Assembly: GCA_023014485.1 (NCBI GenBank)
Contig: JAJOZX010000996.1
Span: 1 to 64,000 of the forward strand
Length of the DNA stretch: 64,000 nt
Origin: Bathynomus jamesi
Taxonomy: Eukaryota; Arthropoda; Malacostraca; Isopoda; Cirolanidae
Direction: 5' to 3'
This document shows, in pieces, positions 1 through 10,750 of this stretch. Numbering within the stretch: the first letter of the stretch is position 1; each line of letters opens with the position of its first letter. A program made the position numbers and the translations under genes. The notes beneath the pieces are model-generated. The model was not told the origin of the DNA. It saw nothing but the letters and a program-made list of their open reading frames with translations, and did not search any database.

Positions 1-1702
1 AGCCATTTCAATTTTAAATTTTCTCGTTTGAAATTAAACTAATTATTACGTTAGGTTTTGGAGTCTTTCCTTTCCATGCACTTGTTTCGATTTTTTCACA
101 AATTTGCTCAATAGTTCAATTTCATACTCTGATTTAGAAAATGAACTCATTTTATTTAGAAATGAAAACTTAAAAAGTTACAGCCATTTCAATTTTAAAT
201 TTTCTCGTTTGAATTTCACTAATTATTACGTTAGGTTTTGGAGAATAATCCTTTCCACGCACTTCTTTCGATTTTTTCACAAATTTGCTCAATTGTGCAA
301 TTTAATACTCTGAAATAGAAAATGCAACTCATTTTTTCTAGAAATGAAAACTTAAAAAGTTACAGCCATTTCAATTTTAAATTTTCTCGTTTGAAATTAA
401 CTAATTATTACGTTAGGTTTTTGGAGTCTTATTCTTTCCACGGAGTTCATTCGATTTTTTCCACAAATTTTCTCAGTAGTGCAATTTCATACTCTGATTT
501 AGAAAATGCAACCTGATTTTCTACAAATGAAAACTTAAAAAGTTACAGCCATTTCAATTTTAAATTTGCTCGTTTGAAATTAACTAATTATTACGTTAGG
601 TTTTTGGAGTCTTATTCTTTCCACGCAGTTCATTCGATTTTTCACAAATTTTCTCAGTAGTGCAATTTCATACTCTGATTTAGAAAATGCAACGCGATTT
701 TCTAGAAATGAAAACTTAAAAAGTTACAGCCATTTCAATTTTAAATTTTCTCGTTTGAAATTAACTAATTATTACGTTAGGTTTTTTGGAGTTTTCCTTT
801 CCACGCACTTTTTTCGATTTTTTCACAAATTTGCTCAATAGTGCAATTTCATACTCTGATTTAGAAAATGAACTCATTTTATTTAGAAATAAAAACTTAA
901 AAAGCTCAAGCCATTTCAATTTTAAATTTTCTCGTTTGAAATTAACTAATTATTATGTTAGGTTTTTGGAAGTATTATTCTTTCCACGCAGTTCATTCGA
1001 TTTTTTCACAAATTTTCTCAGTAGTGCAATTTCATACTCTGATTTAGAAAATGCAACGCGATTTTCTAGAAATGAAAACTTAAAAAGTTACAGCCATTTC
1101 AATTTTAAATTTTCTCGTTTGAAATTAACTAATTATTACGTTAGGTTTTTGGAGTCTTTTCCTTTCCACGCACTTGTTTCGATTTTTTCACAAATTTGCT
1201 CAATAGTGCAATTTCATACTATGATTTAGAAAATGAACTCATTTTATTTAGAAATGAAAACTTAAAAAGCTACAGCCATTTCAATTTTAAATTTTCTCGT
1301 TTGAAATTAACTAATTTTTATGTTATGTTTTTGGAGTCTTATTCTTTCCACGCAGTTCATTCGATTTTTTCACAAATTTTCTCAGTAGTGCATTTTCATG
1401 CTCTTATTTAGAAAATGCAACTTGATTTTCTAGAAATGAAAACTTAAAAAGTTACAGCCATTTCAATTTTAAATTTTCTCGTTTGAAATTAACTAATTAT
1501 TACGTTAGGTTTTTGGAGTCTTTTCCTTTCCACGCACTTTTTTCGATTTTTTCACAAATTTGCTCAATAGTGCAATTTCATACTCTGATTTAGAAAATGA
1601 ACTCATTTTATTTAGAAATGAAAACTTAAAAAGCTACAGCCATTTCAATTTTAAATTTTCTCGTTTGAAATTAACTAATTATTACGTTAGGTTTTTGGAG
1701 TC
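1..1702. repeat. ~182-bp satellite array, 9.4 units
   Basis: Head-to-tail AT-rich units start near 1, 181, 364, 547, 728, 909, 1092, 1274, 1456 and 1638 (spacing 180-183 bp). Each contains the landmark AGCCATTTCAATTTTAAATT. Two variants can be told apart: type A (CACTTNTTTCG, AAATTTGCTCAATAG) and type B (CAGTTCATTCG, AAATTTTCTCAGTAG). Their order is A A B B A B A B A, so the last five full units form a dimeric ~365-bp higher-order pattern. The array runs off the left edge and stops abruptly at 1702 against BEL-A1. Short ORFs within it only reflect the repeat and are not genes. Confidence 0.95.
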
Positions 1703-2470
1703 CTTAACAACCTTTTCAGACTGCTAATGTCCTCAAGCCTCAATATGGGGTCCTGCTGCATAACTTGACAACTGTTCACAGTGCATTTTCTCACCTCACT
1801 CACCCATGCTTCTTCAGCCTGGCATTCTCCTACAATAGGCTGATTACTGATTAGAAGGCCAGTTTTCATTTCCAAGTTTTAGCCACTCTGGCCCATTCCA
1901 CCACAAACTTGACTGTGCAAGATCTTTCACTGAAATTCCTCGTGTTGGCAAATCAGCGGGGTTTTGGGTGCCTGGACAATGCTTCCATTGCTTGGGATCT
2001 GTGTGCGCTTGAATTTCCTCCACCCTATTGGCAACAAATGGTTTCCATTTCCTTGCCTGACTTCTTAACCAGTGCCAAACTATAGTGGAGTCTGTCCAAT
2101 AATAGGTTGGAATTTCATAGAGGGCCAAAGACTTTTGCACTGTAACTGCAAGCCGACTAGCAATAACTGCACCCATCAATTCCAACCTTGGAACAGAAAG
2201 CCTTTTCAAAGGTGCTACTCTGCTCTTTGCAGCAACCAACCTGCAACTTACTTCCTCTTGCAATGCGCCTCTTATATAAATACAAGTTGCATAGGCTTCC
2301 TCACTTGCATCACAAAAGATGTGCAGCTCCAAATTGTTGGACTGTTCAACTCCCAAAGTACCATCTTGGGATTTCAATGTCTCCAAGATGTGCCAATTCT
2401 TTGAACCAATATTTCCACCTTACCACCATATGATCAGGTAACTCTTGGTCCCAACCAAGTCCAATTTCCC
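1703..2470 (-). pseudogene. pol: BEL-A1 pol: RNase H domain and downstream linker
   Basis: The longest open stretch is 1844-2386 (180 aa). It contains the RNase H acidic residues of BEL/Pao pol: D in FCDASEEAY, E in PRLELMGAV and D in YWTDSTIVW. These are followed by the NPADLPTRG motif and the WWNGPEWL linker that leads to integrase. RNase H would remove RNA from the RNA:DNA hybrid during reverse transcription. The frame shifts near 1860, and the tail runs to the satellite junction at 1703, so integrase is absent. It matches 9972-10740 of BEL-A2 closely but keeps the NPADLPTRG segment in frame, which the BEL-A2 ORF does not. Confidence 0.88.
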
Positions 2471-2499
2471 AGAGGCTCTGAAACCAAATTTTTACTTTA

Positions 2500-3340
2500 T
2501 CACAAATGGAGCCAGGAATCCAAGAGGATCAAAGACCTTGAAGCCAAACTAAGAGCTGTACGTTTTGTCCACCTTGTCTCATTCTCAGCCAGCTCTACTA
2601 AAGATTTCCCATTGAAGGTAAACAAATCATCTCCTTGCTGCCAAACAATGCCTAGCACCTTTGCGTCTATTGCCCACAACTCCTTAATACCAGAATCCTC
2701 AATACTTTCTGCTGCATCAGGTACTACACAGGACTGACTCATAAACTGTTGTAATTGAGAATGATTGGTCTGCCATTTTCTAAGCTCCATGCCAGCCTCC
2801 CTCATTATAGCTCTAGCCTCCATGAATATCTGTTTAGCCATTTCTGTATTATCCACGGAACACAGCAAATCATCAACATAAAAATTTTTCCTTATGTGTT
2901 CAATAGTGTTAGGATAGACTTCAGAATATTTCTTAAAATGGTACTGCATAGTAGCTGCCAACAGAAATGGACTAGAGCTGAGGCCAAACAACACTGATTT
3001 CATTCTATATGCTTGAACCTTAGGTTCATTTTCCAACAAGTCTTTCGTATCCACCCACAGATACCTTACTGCATCTCTGTCCTCTGGTTTTAACTTTATC
3101 CGCAAAAAGGCTTGCTTCACATCTGCAGTCAATGCTACTCTACCAAACCTGAATCTCAGTAACAAGGAAAATAAATCTGCATTTAAATTTGGCCCAGCAT
3201 CCAAACAGTCATTCAAGGACACACCACCTTTGTCCTTGGCTGAGCCATCAAAAACTACCCTTCAGTTTGGTGGTAGTTTTGTCTCTCCGTACCACTGCAT
3301 GGTGTGGCAGATAATGTGCCTCCTGGCTCACCACTCACCT
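2500..3340 (-). pseudogene. pol: BEL-A1 pol: reverse transcriptase
   Basis: The open stretch 2500-3222 (240 aa) carries BEL/Pao RT blocks. The catalytic aspartate lies in TADVKQAFLRI, then LFGLSSSPFLLAAT, then the YVDD box in NFYVDDLLC. The N-terminal part (LRVVFDGSAKD region) is out of frame around 3225-3340 because of small indels relative to BEL-A2. A second indel near 2545 breaks the frame just before the FDPLGF segment. The active-site residues survive, but the polymerase is not translatable as one chain. Confidence 0.88.
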
Positions 3341-3349
3341 TGCACCCTT

Positions 3350-3800
3350 TCAGCATAGCCCTCTTACATAGCTTAGGATGGCCTCATTGTATTCAATTAA
3401 CAACTCCTCATTTTTTCTTAGCCTGTACAATGAAGTCTCCAACCTCCGATTAGCTAGCTGAAGGTTTGAACCGGGTTTGCAAGAATCCTTCCAAGGGAGG
3501 CCAACTTCATAGCAACCATCTCTAAACCCAATCCCTTTTTCAAATTGCTCTAAAACATCACTGTTCACTATACTTGCCTGTTTGTCCTTTATGCCAATGG
3601 ATTCAAGTTCCCAAAAGGCCTTCAAATGCCTTTCCAAACCATGGCTGTTCTCCTCAATCTTAACAAAAAGAGCTTTAACCTCCATTTCATTGCAATAGCT
3701 ACCATGTAGAATCCAGCCTAGCTTACTTTCAATAGCTACCGGGCCTCGAGATATGCGGACAATATTACCAGTGATGAAGTCCCAATAATAGTCAGCTCCA
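3350..3800 (-). pseudogene. pol: BEL-A1 pol: protease-RT linker
   Basis: A 111-aa ORF (3350-3685) holds the segment between protease and RT in BEL/Pao pol. It includes FWELESIGI, the FEKGIGFRDGCYEVGLPWK block and LRKNEELLIEYNEAI leading into RT. The WELES and YEVGLPWK motifs are typical of this family's pol. In BEL-A2 the same region (about 11660-11985) is frameshifted, so here A1 is the better-preserved copy. It is separated from the protease by a frameshift near 3700. Confidence 0.8.
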
Positions 3801-4186
3801 ATCTAAAGACTAATATCTTCTGTTCCTTCAAACTTATTATTGCCCAAATTAATTCCTTTAACTTGCAATTCTTGGACACATGCCATATCTAAACAAGTAG
3901 TGACTGGAGCACAAAGTTCCTCAATCTCTACAGCTTAGACCTTGATAGTGGGACCTTGTGGTAACAACCCCTTAACCAGAACTTCTACCTTCTTAACTTT
4001 GGTTCGGTTTTGAACGGAACCCCCAAACCCAGAAATTCTTAAATTTTCCCTCTTAATTTCTTTAAACTTCAATTTTCTGGAAATTCTGGTCTTAATAAAG
4101 CTACACTGGCTACCACTATCAAACAACACTCTTACAGTAGCTTCTCCATCATTCCCAATTAATAAGGCTGCAGCTGTTTGCAGTAA
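3800..4186 (-). pseudogene. pol: BEL-A1 pol: aspartic protease (DUF1758-like)
   Basis: The ORF 3935-4129 begins in the retroviral-type aspartic protease with the catalytic D-S-G in LFDSGSQCSF. The rest of the domain, ending in the LLIGADYYWDF flap region, continues at 3800-3930 after in-frame stops. A stop in the VQAVEIEELCAP stretch (VQA followed by TAA) separates the halves, whereas BEL-A2 reads through this region. Such a protease would cleave the Gag-Pol polyprotein. Confidence 0.82.
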
Positions 4187-5040
4187 TCACCCTTTACGTT
4201 TACTCTCTTTCATAGCAGTGGCATGTGCCACTGATGTCTCTACTTCTGGGGTAGGCCTACTAGGAGTGTTTTCACAAAATAATGGCTGATTCCTGCCATG
4301 ACATTTTTTGCACAAAATTTTATACTTACAAAACCTTGCTCTGTGACCTTTCAAAAAACATTTAAAACATGCTGTGGACTTAGTTACCCTGTCCTTTCTC
4401 TCCTCAACAGGTAAAGCCTCAGCCACCTCACATTTATATGACTTGTGGTTGCCTTCGCAAAATATGTATTCTTTGATTCCCTTTAATTTATTCTCAGAGG
4501 ATGCATGTAGAGCTGACACTGTACCTGGGCTATTCCTTTTTGTAGAAACCTTGGTGCTGTGCCTGCCTTTGTCCCCTTGTTTAACATCCCACTGTGCAAA
4601 CTCAATTCCCTCTCGTCTTGCTAATTCTGTGCCTAAAAGACTTAACATCTGCTGAAGTGGGATGTACACATGTTCTGTAGAACATTGAGCTAGGCAATTT
4701 AGACTCCAATATAGTGACCAACATTATACTATACCTTTCCATTCCTACACCCAAGTTGTCCAGGGACCTAGTTCTAACTTCAAATTCATCATATAACTGC
4801 CGTAACTCCTTGACACTATTGGGATTATTAACAGGAGGTATAGCTAAAAGTTCACGGAGGTGGCTTTTAATTAAGATCTCTGGCTTACCAAACCGTTTCT
4901 TTAATATATCCCAAGCCACATTATAATTAGCCTCTGTTAATGCTAATCCTGCTATTGTCTTTGCTGCCTCCCCTTCCAAGAGGGACTGCAAATAATTAAA
5001 CTTCTCCACCGCACTTAACACTTGACTAGAATGAACTGCT
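4187..5040 (-). pseudogene. gag: BEL-A1 gag: DUF1759 core and CCHC knuckles
   Basis: Two overlapping ORFs (4602-5021 and 4187-4669) are split by a frameshift caused by a deletion near 4675-4690, where BEL-A2 has extra codons (LELSRGHSTEHVH). The first carries the DUF1759 gag core (AVEKFNYLQSLLEGEAAKTI, WDILKKRFG). The second carries zinc knuckles: a CxxC...H...C near CEGNHKSYKC whose first cysteine is changed (IFCEGNH preceded by Y), then CFKCFLKGHRARFC and CKKCHGRNQ. Gag forms the particle and packages RNA. Confidence 0.85.
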
Positions 5041-5507
5041 GATTAAAAACTGTCTGCCCATCCTTCCCATTCCTGAATACTCCCAGAAAATGTTTTGAGT
5101 ACAAGCCTCGGTAATTAAACTGCAGATCTGTTAACCTTAACTTCACGAACACCATTTGTTGAGGGTTGTGTTTCATTATTAGACCTGGTCTCTAACTGTA
5201 CTGAGCTGCTAAACTCTTTTGCTCGGTGGCCTACTTTAATTATATCATCAATAATCTCTTCAAAGTAAATTATGTTATTTTCTATTTCATCCTCTTCTAT
5301 AAGAGCCTCAATTTTAACATTTACTTCACTTAGAGCAACCTTTTTAGTTTCTAATATGGAAAGCTGTGCAGTCACTAAGCTTAAATCCTCTTGCTCTATG
5401 GCAGAATCTATAGTGGCAATGACCTTTGTAATTAGACCTTTGTAGGCGCTTCTCCTTTTTTTAAACTTGTTCAATTCAGCTGCACTCATCTTCAATGCAA
5501 ACAACAA
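5041..5507 (-). pseudogene. gag: BEL-A1 gag: N-terminal region
   Basis: The 130-aa ORF 5115-5507 starts MLFALKMSAAELNKF; the second Met (MSAAELNKF) is the likelier start. The product is basic at first (KFKKRRSAYKGLI), then acidic and helical (IEALIEEDEIENNIIYFEEIIDDII), typical of BEL/Pao Gag N-termini. The frame then shifts near 5110, so the link to the DUF1759 core at 5021 is broken. The same sequence in BEL-A2 is split by an insertion at 13638-14350. Confidence 0.82.
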
Positions 5508-5895
5508 TTGGGCTCAATGCCAAATAAGCTGAATTGGCAAAAATACTTAACCAAACTGATCAAACGCAAATTTTGCTTTTTTCAAATGAACTGAATTGCT
5601 TGGTTGGGGTACTGACCAACCACCAGTAGGGAATACCAAATTTTCCACCTAAGTAACTGTCGCACCGAAGTCTGCAACCTTCGCCTACGAATAATAAACC
5701 AAAATTAACCAAACCGGTAAAAATGTAGGCCCAAAACAACGACAGACGAGTGGCCAAGTTTTGCAATTGGGCGACCAAACTTTCTACCCTGGGACCTTAA
5801 CTCAATTATGCTCAACTCGTCTAGGCCTAACTTCGGCTACAATTTGCACAATCAGAACTTTGCCGAAAAATAGTTACTGATTCAGTCTTGGGATA

Positions 5896-5916
5896 GAATC
5901 CGGTTCTGAAGGACCA
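5896..5916 (-). other. BEL-A1 primer-binding site
   Basis: Directly inside the 5' LTR the minus strand reads TGGTCCTTCAGAACCGGAT. It starts with the TGG that pairs with a tRNA CCA end, and it resembles the 3' end of tRNA-Tyr (…GAAGGACCA) with one inserted base. The tRNA assignment is from memory of conserved tRNA-Tyr 3' ends and should be treated as probable. Confidence 0.65.
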
Positions 5917-6514
5917 TGTTATTACTTTTTTTATTGGGTTCAAAATCCCAGCTGAGCCGTGAACGGCCAAGCTCTGAAGGGCCAGTTCAACCTACAGCCC
6001 AAGTCAAGCTAGATTAAAAACTTACGGACTTGGAGGTCCTATTAGGTCCTACCTCAGGGTTGCTGACTCGATGTGGGCCTACCTTAGGCCTCAGTTGCAT
6101 GAATTTAAGATAAAAAAACAAAAGGGGCACTATTTATGATATTTCTAAACCTTGCAACAACAACACAACCTGCACTATTGCACGATGCAACAATCTTGTA
6201 TCTAAACAACCAAACTGAATTGCAAGAGAGCTCTTTATAAGACCACACCCTGTAGGTACCGCATTTCACAAACGAGTAGAAAAGACGCGCAGCGCCCCAA
6301 AAAATGATGCCACAAGAGTGCCCAAACAATGATGCCACAAGAGACCAAAAATGCTAGCTCTAAATTAAGTGAATTTTTCACTAACCTTACAATTATGAGA
6401 TGGATATATATATACACCTTAACTTAATATATACAAGCAATGCTGCATCAATCAGCTTAGTCATCATATCGCCTTGGGACAACAATGGTTCTTCCTCTTC
6501 TAGATTTTGTAACA
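5917..6514 (-). repeat. BEL-A1 5' LTR (598 bp)
   Basis: Begins TGTTA and ends TAACA on the plus strand, so the terminal inverted repeat is perfect. It aligns end to end with the BEL-A2 LTRs (14912-15509, also 598 bp; 7881-8471). Landmarks include TTGGGTTCAAAATCCCAGCT near the low end and CGCCTTGGGACAACAATGG near the high end. It is the only LTR left in this copy. Confidence 0.93.
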
Positions 6515-7520
6515 GTTCCCATGTACATATTAAATTTATTGAAATTTTGGTATTCCCACCAATCTTTCACTGTTAGGTGGGGCAATGTACTATCCGAGTG
6601 TTTTGGCTCCTCTTGCGGGGTGAGACAAGGCTCCTTGCTCTCCTCAATGCTGTTTAATGTGTATATTGACGGATAGATAACACAAGGATAAATAACTTAG
6701 TTTATGCCGATAATATGGTGTTAATAAATTCTTCTGTTAAAGGTCTGGATCGGCTACTAAAAGTCTGCGAAGTGTATTCGCAGAAACATGATATTCTTTT
6801 TAATGTTACAAAAACTAAGAGTATGCAATGTCATCCTAAAAGCTGTAATCAGCCAGCTGATATAAGGTTTAAAATGAATGGTGAAGTAATTGAGGAAGTA
6901 CAAGAGTTTAAGTATTTGGGTCAAACTATTACCAGCTCCTTGAGTGATGACTCGGATATAAGAAAACAACCTCGAACCCTGTGTGCTAAAGCAAATATGA
7001 CCATAAGGAACTTTCGATTCTGTGCAAGTGAAGCTAAAGACACTCTCTTTCGTACTTTCTGCAGTGATATATACGGACATCAACTGTGGGTGAATTATAA
7101 AAAAGGTTCTGGCAGAACCGTAAATTTGCTGTACAACAGGTCTTTTAGACTCTTACATAAATTACCCCCGAGATGCTCAGCTTCGAAAATGTTTGCTACC
7201 CGCAATGTCCCGAGCTTCCCGGAGGTAACAAGACGTGCTCAATACAGTCTAATGCAAAGAATTAAAAAATCAACCAACCCGATCATCCAAGCTATCCATG
7301 AGTCCTGCCATTTATCCTCTATGCTATGGACTTCTTGGTACGAAAACGTCTGTCTGTAGCTCCACTTAACCTCGACATTACAGTATTATTTCTAATCAAT
7401 TGTATATATTTTTATCCTTAGTATATGAACTGGAATTGTATTAATAATATTTGTCATATGGACTATAGTCTGCCAATAAACCTTTTCATTTTCATTACCG
7501 TACATTACATTATTACATTT
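6515..7520 (+). pseudogene. Non-LTR retrotransposon RT 3' fragment
   Basis: The plus-strand frame starts mid-RT, immediately after the BEL-A1 LTR. It shows VRQGSLLSSMLFNVYIDG (RT block preceding the catalytic box), stops at 6676, and resumes in another frame at about 6700 with VYADNMVL. The YADD box has become YADN, so a catalytic Asp is lost. The downstream FKYLGQTITSS and C-terminal segments run to a stop at 7359. The 3' tail (7420-7520) ends in CATT/CATTA-like repeats after CCAATAAACC. The clade is not assigned. No endonuclease domain remains: the 5' part is absent or lies beyond the LTR insertion. Confidence 0.8.
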
Positions 7521-7564
7521 CACTTGGAAAACATGAGGCTATCCAAGTCATCCAGATTGTCTTT

Positions 7565-7880
7565 TATGTATATATGTTATGCGCCATCGGTAGATTTGCG
7601 CTATCGACCGATCGCGCTGCGCTATCAATGGATCCAATCTGTTTATTATGTATTTTTACTTACGTATTATCGGGACTACCAAACTGTTTGTTATGTATTT
7701 TTGCTCTCGTCATTTTCGTTTAAACTAACGAAAATATCACAACTTAACCTAACCAGTCATCAAGGGCGTACAGTTGACCTAACTGGGCATTCAATTAACC
7801 TAACAGGTTAATATTGGTTAGGTTAAGTTGTGATATTTTCGTTAGTTTAAACGAAAATGACGAGAGCAAAAATACATAAT
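7565..7880. repeat. Foldback element, left arm, loop and inner right arm
   Basis: The left arm 7565-7757 contains TTATGCGCCATCGGTAG and CGTTTAAACTAACG. After a ~50-bp loop, 7808-7880 is the reverse complement of the inner arm. The outer right arm resumes at 15515-15645 on the far side of BEL-A2. The intact element would be a ~450-bp near-palindrome of two ~190-bp arms. The inner half belongs to a dispersed hairpin family seen again near 26260, 44700, 45775, 61000 and 62210. Confidence 0.85.
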
Positions 7881-8471
7881 TGTTAATTTATTTATTTGTT
7901 GGGTTCAAAATCCCAGCTGAGCCGTGAACGGCCAAGTTCTAAAGGGCCAGTTCAACCTACAGCCCAAGTTAAGCTAAAATTAAAAACTTACGGACTTGAG
8001 ATCCTATTAGGTCCTACCTCAGGGTTGCTGACTCGATGTGGGCCTACCTTAGGCCTCAGTTGCATGAATTTAAGATAAAAACAAAAGGGGCACTATCTAT
8101 GGTCTTCTTTCTCAACCTTGCAACAACAACACAACCTGGACTATTGCACGATGCAACAATCTTGTATCTAAACAACCAAACTGAATTGCAAGAGAGCTCT
8201 CTATAAGACCACACCTGTAAGTACGACTTCCACAAACGAGTAGAAAGGACGCGCAGCGCCCCAAAATGATGCCACAGAGTGCCAAACAATGATGCCACAA
8301 GAGCCCAAAAATGCTAGCTCTAAATTAAGTAATTTTTCACTAACCTTACAATTATGAGATGGATATATATACACCTTAACTTAATATATACAAGCAATGC
8401 TGCATCAATCAGCTTAGTCATCATATCGCCTTGGGACAACAATGGTTCTTCCTCTTCTAGATTTTCTAACA
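7881..8471 (-). repeat. BEL-A2 3' LTR (591 bp)
   Basis: Begins TGTTAATTTATTT and ends TTTTCTAACA on the plus strand. It aligns over its full length with 14912-15509. Small indels and substitutions separate the two LTRs, which is consistent with age since insertion. The left TSD ATAAT lies immediately before it. Confidence 0.94.
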
Positions 8472-8480
8472 CTCCCCACC
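8472..8480 (-). other. BEL-A2 polypurine tract
   Basis: Minus strand GGTGGGGAG lies directly against the 3' LTR. It is the expected purine-rich primer for plus-strand synthesis. Confidence 0.75.
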
Positions 8481-8860
8481 GAAGAGGCATTGTTGTCATT
8501 ACCTTCTGCAAGTTAGCCAAGCCTTCTCCATGAGGCTGTAACTCAAATGTTTCATCTTGACTATCGTGTTTTTGCTGATTTCTAAAGCATAGAGTTTTTG
8601 TATAGGTCTCTTTAACTTTCCTCCTGAAGTCTTTACCAGTGCAGACCTAACTAAATTGTCTTTGCCAACAAACAACTCTTCAATTATGCCAAGCTTCCAG
8701 CATTGCCTTGGTCTTTCATCCCAATCATTACCACTTCTCCCACCTTGATACAATTTGCATTGGAGCCCTTTACTTGCCTGATGGGTAATAATTGAGTTCT
8801 GGCAAGTATTCCATCTGCCACCTCTTCCATAACTGATCTTGTAGCTCTTCAAGGTACCTG
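8481..8860 (-). pseudogene. pol: BEL-A2 pol: integrase C-terminal (DUF5641-like) domain
   Basis: The 117-aa frame 8499-8852 contains RQCWKLGIIEELFVGKDNLVRSALVKTS and the GKLKRPIQKLYALE tail, the conserved C-terminal module of BEL/Pao integrases. The core is read in an overlapping, different frame (8770-9228), so a frameshift lies near 8780-8850. The polyprotein end lies near 8499, ~30 bp before the PPT. Confidence 0.85.
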
Positions 8861-9228
8861 AACCGTCTGGTTAACTCTCCTTGAGTGCTCTGGATAGGCT
8901 GCAAGTCTTCTGGCACACTGGGGCTTGATGTTAATCGTTTACCACAAAGAAAATGATTTGGTGTCAATGGCTCTGCATCCTGCATACTGTTATAAACAAA
9001 AGTGATAGGCCTACTGTTCACCATTGCTTCTACTTCACATAAAACAGTGCAGAATTCTTCTTTGCTCAAATGAGCATTAGCTAAAAGTTTCTTTAATGGA
9101 CACTTTACACTTCTCACTAGCCTTTCCCAAAATCCTCCCCACCATGGTGCTCTCTCAACAATAAACTCCACTGTACCCCTTGGTGTGAAAAGTAGGATTG
9201 GAATCCTTCCTCTTTTAGCAAGGACCAA
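8770..9228 (-). pseudogene. pol: BEL-A2 pol: integrase core, C-terminal half
   Basis: 152-aa frame. It carries the third catalytic residue of the DDE integrase, the E in PWWGGFWERLVRSVK, then VNSRPITFVYN and EPLTPNHFLCG, all hallmark integrase motifs of BEL/Pao. It is out of frame with the N-terminal half (9117-9632); the break is near 9180, in the stretch before VEFIVERAPWWGG. BEL-A1 has no counterpart. Confidence 0.88.
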
Positions 9229-9900
9229 ATTTCTTGGAGTTCCTTTGCAGCCTTTTTGAAGGTTTTTGCATTATCCGATATGATTTTATTTGGGAAACCC
9301 CTTCTGTTCACAAACCTTTTAAAGGCCAAAAGAAATACATCACTACTTAAGTTGCTTACCAACTCCAAATGGATTGCTCTGGTGGTAGCACATGTGAAAA
9401 GACATATATAACCTTTGTTAGACTCCCCTCGCTCATACACATAGACTGGACCTGCGAAGTCTACTCCCACTACTCTTGGAAGTGGAGCCACCTTTTCATA
9501 ATAAGGCTTTGCACTCCAACGCTTGCAAACCACACATTTATGCAAGACCTTTTTTACTACTTGTCTAATTTTGGGAATCCAAAACTGTTGTCTGATCTCT
9601 ATTATCACTTCTCTAACTCCAGCATGTAACACTTATGATGAGTATCCAGGATCAAAAGTCCACAAAGTGCCCCCCAGAAGGTAGCAAAATTGGATGTCTT
9701 TTCTCCTCTGGAAGCCCAGAAAACTGTAGTCTACCTCCTACTCTCAATAAATCCTGATCCAAAAACACATCCAAACCCTTGAGAGCAGAATGTGTTGGTA
9801 GAACCTGTAATGGATGGCTGGTGAGCAATTCCCTCTCTTCACCAAATTTTTCCTTCTGCACATATACCACCCAGTATTCCTGGCTTGCTGAATCTCTTAC
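9117..9900 (-). pseudogene. pol: BEL-A2 pol: integrase zinc-binding domain and core N-terminal half
   Basis: ORF 9652-9870 gives the linker (DVFLDQDLLRVGGRLQFSGL, HPILLP). The frame then shifts near 9640, and 9117-9632 continues with the H2C2 zinc-binding finger (HH...H-AGV and CVVC), followed by catalytic Asp in VGVDFAGPV and in ISDNAKTF. The integrase would insert the cDNA. DDE residues are all present across the two frames, but at least two frameshifts separate them. Confidence 0.88.
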
Positions 9901-9971
9901 TGTTCAGAATTCCTTCCCTTCTTGTTTCTCCCTTAATATTGTTGGTAAATCTATATACCCATGCTGTCACT

Positions 9972-10740
9972 CTTAACAACCTTTCAGACTGCTAATGTCC
10001 TCAAGCCTCAATATGGGGTCCTGCTGCATAACTTGACAACTGTTCACAGTGCATTTTCTCATTTCACTCACCCCTTCTTCAGCTGGCATTCTCCTACAAT
10101 AGGCTGATTAGAAGGCCAGTTTTCTTCCAAGTTTTAGCCACTCTGGCCCATTCCACCACAAACTTGACTGTGCAAGATCTTTCACTGAAATTCCTCGTGT
10201 TGGTAAATCAGCGGGTTTTGGGTGCCTGGACAATGCTTCCATTGCTTGGGATCTGTGTGCGCTTGAATTTCCTCCACCCTATTGGCAACAAATGGTTTCC
10301 ATTTCCTTGCCTGCTTCTTAACCAGTGCCAAACTATAGTGGAGTCTGTCCAATAATAGCTTGGAATTTCATAGAGGGCCAAAGACTTTTGCACTGTAACT
10401 GCAAGCCGACTAGCAATAACTGCACCCATCAATTCCAACCTTGGAACAGAAAGCCTTTTCAAAGGTGCTACTCTGCTCTTTGCAGCAACCAACCTGCAAC
10501 TTACTTCCTCTTGCAATGCGCCTCTTATATAAATACAAGTTGCATAGGCTTCCTCACTTGCATCACAAAAGATGTGCAGCTCCAAATTGTCTGGACTATT
10601 GTTCAACTCTCCAAAGTACCATCTTGGGATTTCAATGTCTCCAAGATGTGCCAATTCTTTGAACCAATATTTCCACCTTACCACCATATGATCAGGTAAC
10701 TCTTGGTCCCAACCAAGTCCAATTTCCCAGAGGCTCTGAA
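9972..10740 (-). pseudogene. pol: BEL-A2 pol: RNase H domain
   Basis: 159-aa frame 10208-10687. Acidic residues D42 (CDASEEAYA), E85 (PRLELMGA) and D115 (YWTDSTIVW) are intact. A deletion near 10290 (in the RSQARKWKP segment of A1) shifts the frame, so the NPADLPTRG motif near 10200 is lost from this ORF. The region up to the integrase linker at 9900 is also frame-disrupted. 9972 is the point matching the A1/satellite junction. Confidence 0.87.
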
Positions 10741-10750
10741 ACCAAATTTT

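Larger units (their letters stand above)
1703..6514 (-). mobile_element. BEL-A1: truncated BEL/Pao retrotransposon copy
   Basis: Collinear with BEL-A2 from 9972 to 15509 at high identity. Reading down the minus strand it holds 5' LTR, PBS, gag, protease, RT and RNase H. It is cut at 1703, just after RNase H, where satellite begins, so integrase and the 3' LTR are missing. Frameshifts and stops interrupt gag and pol. Relative to BEL-A2 it lacks the ~713-bp insertion in gag. The 5' LTR edge abuts a LINE fragment at 6515. Confidence 0.92.

Noticed and set aside
104..1411. Several ORFs of 60-147 aa in the satellite
   Set aside because: They are translations of the 182-bp repeat; frame and product change from unit to unit with no conserved domain.
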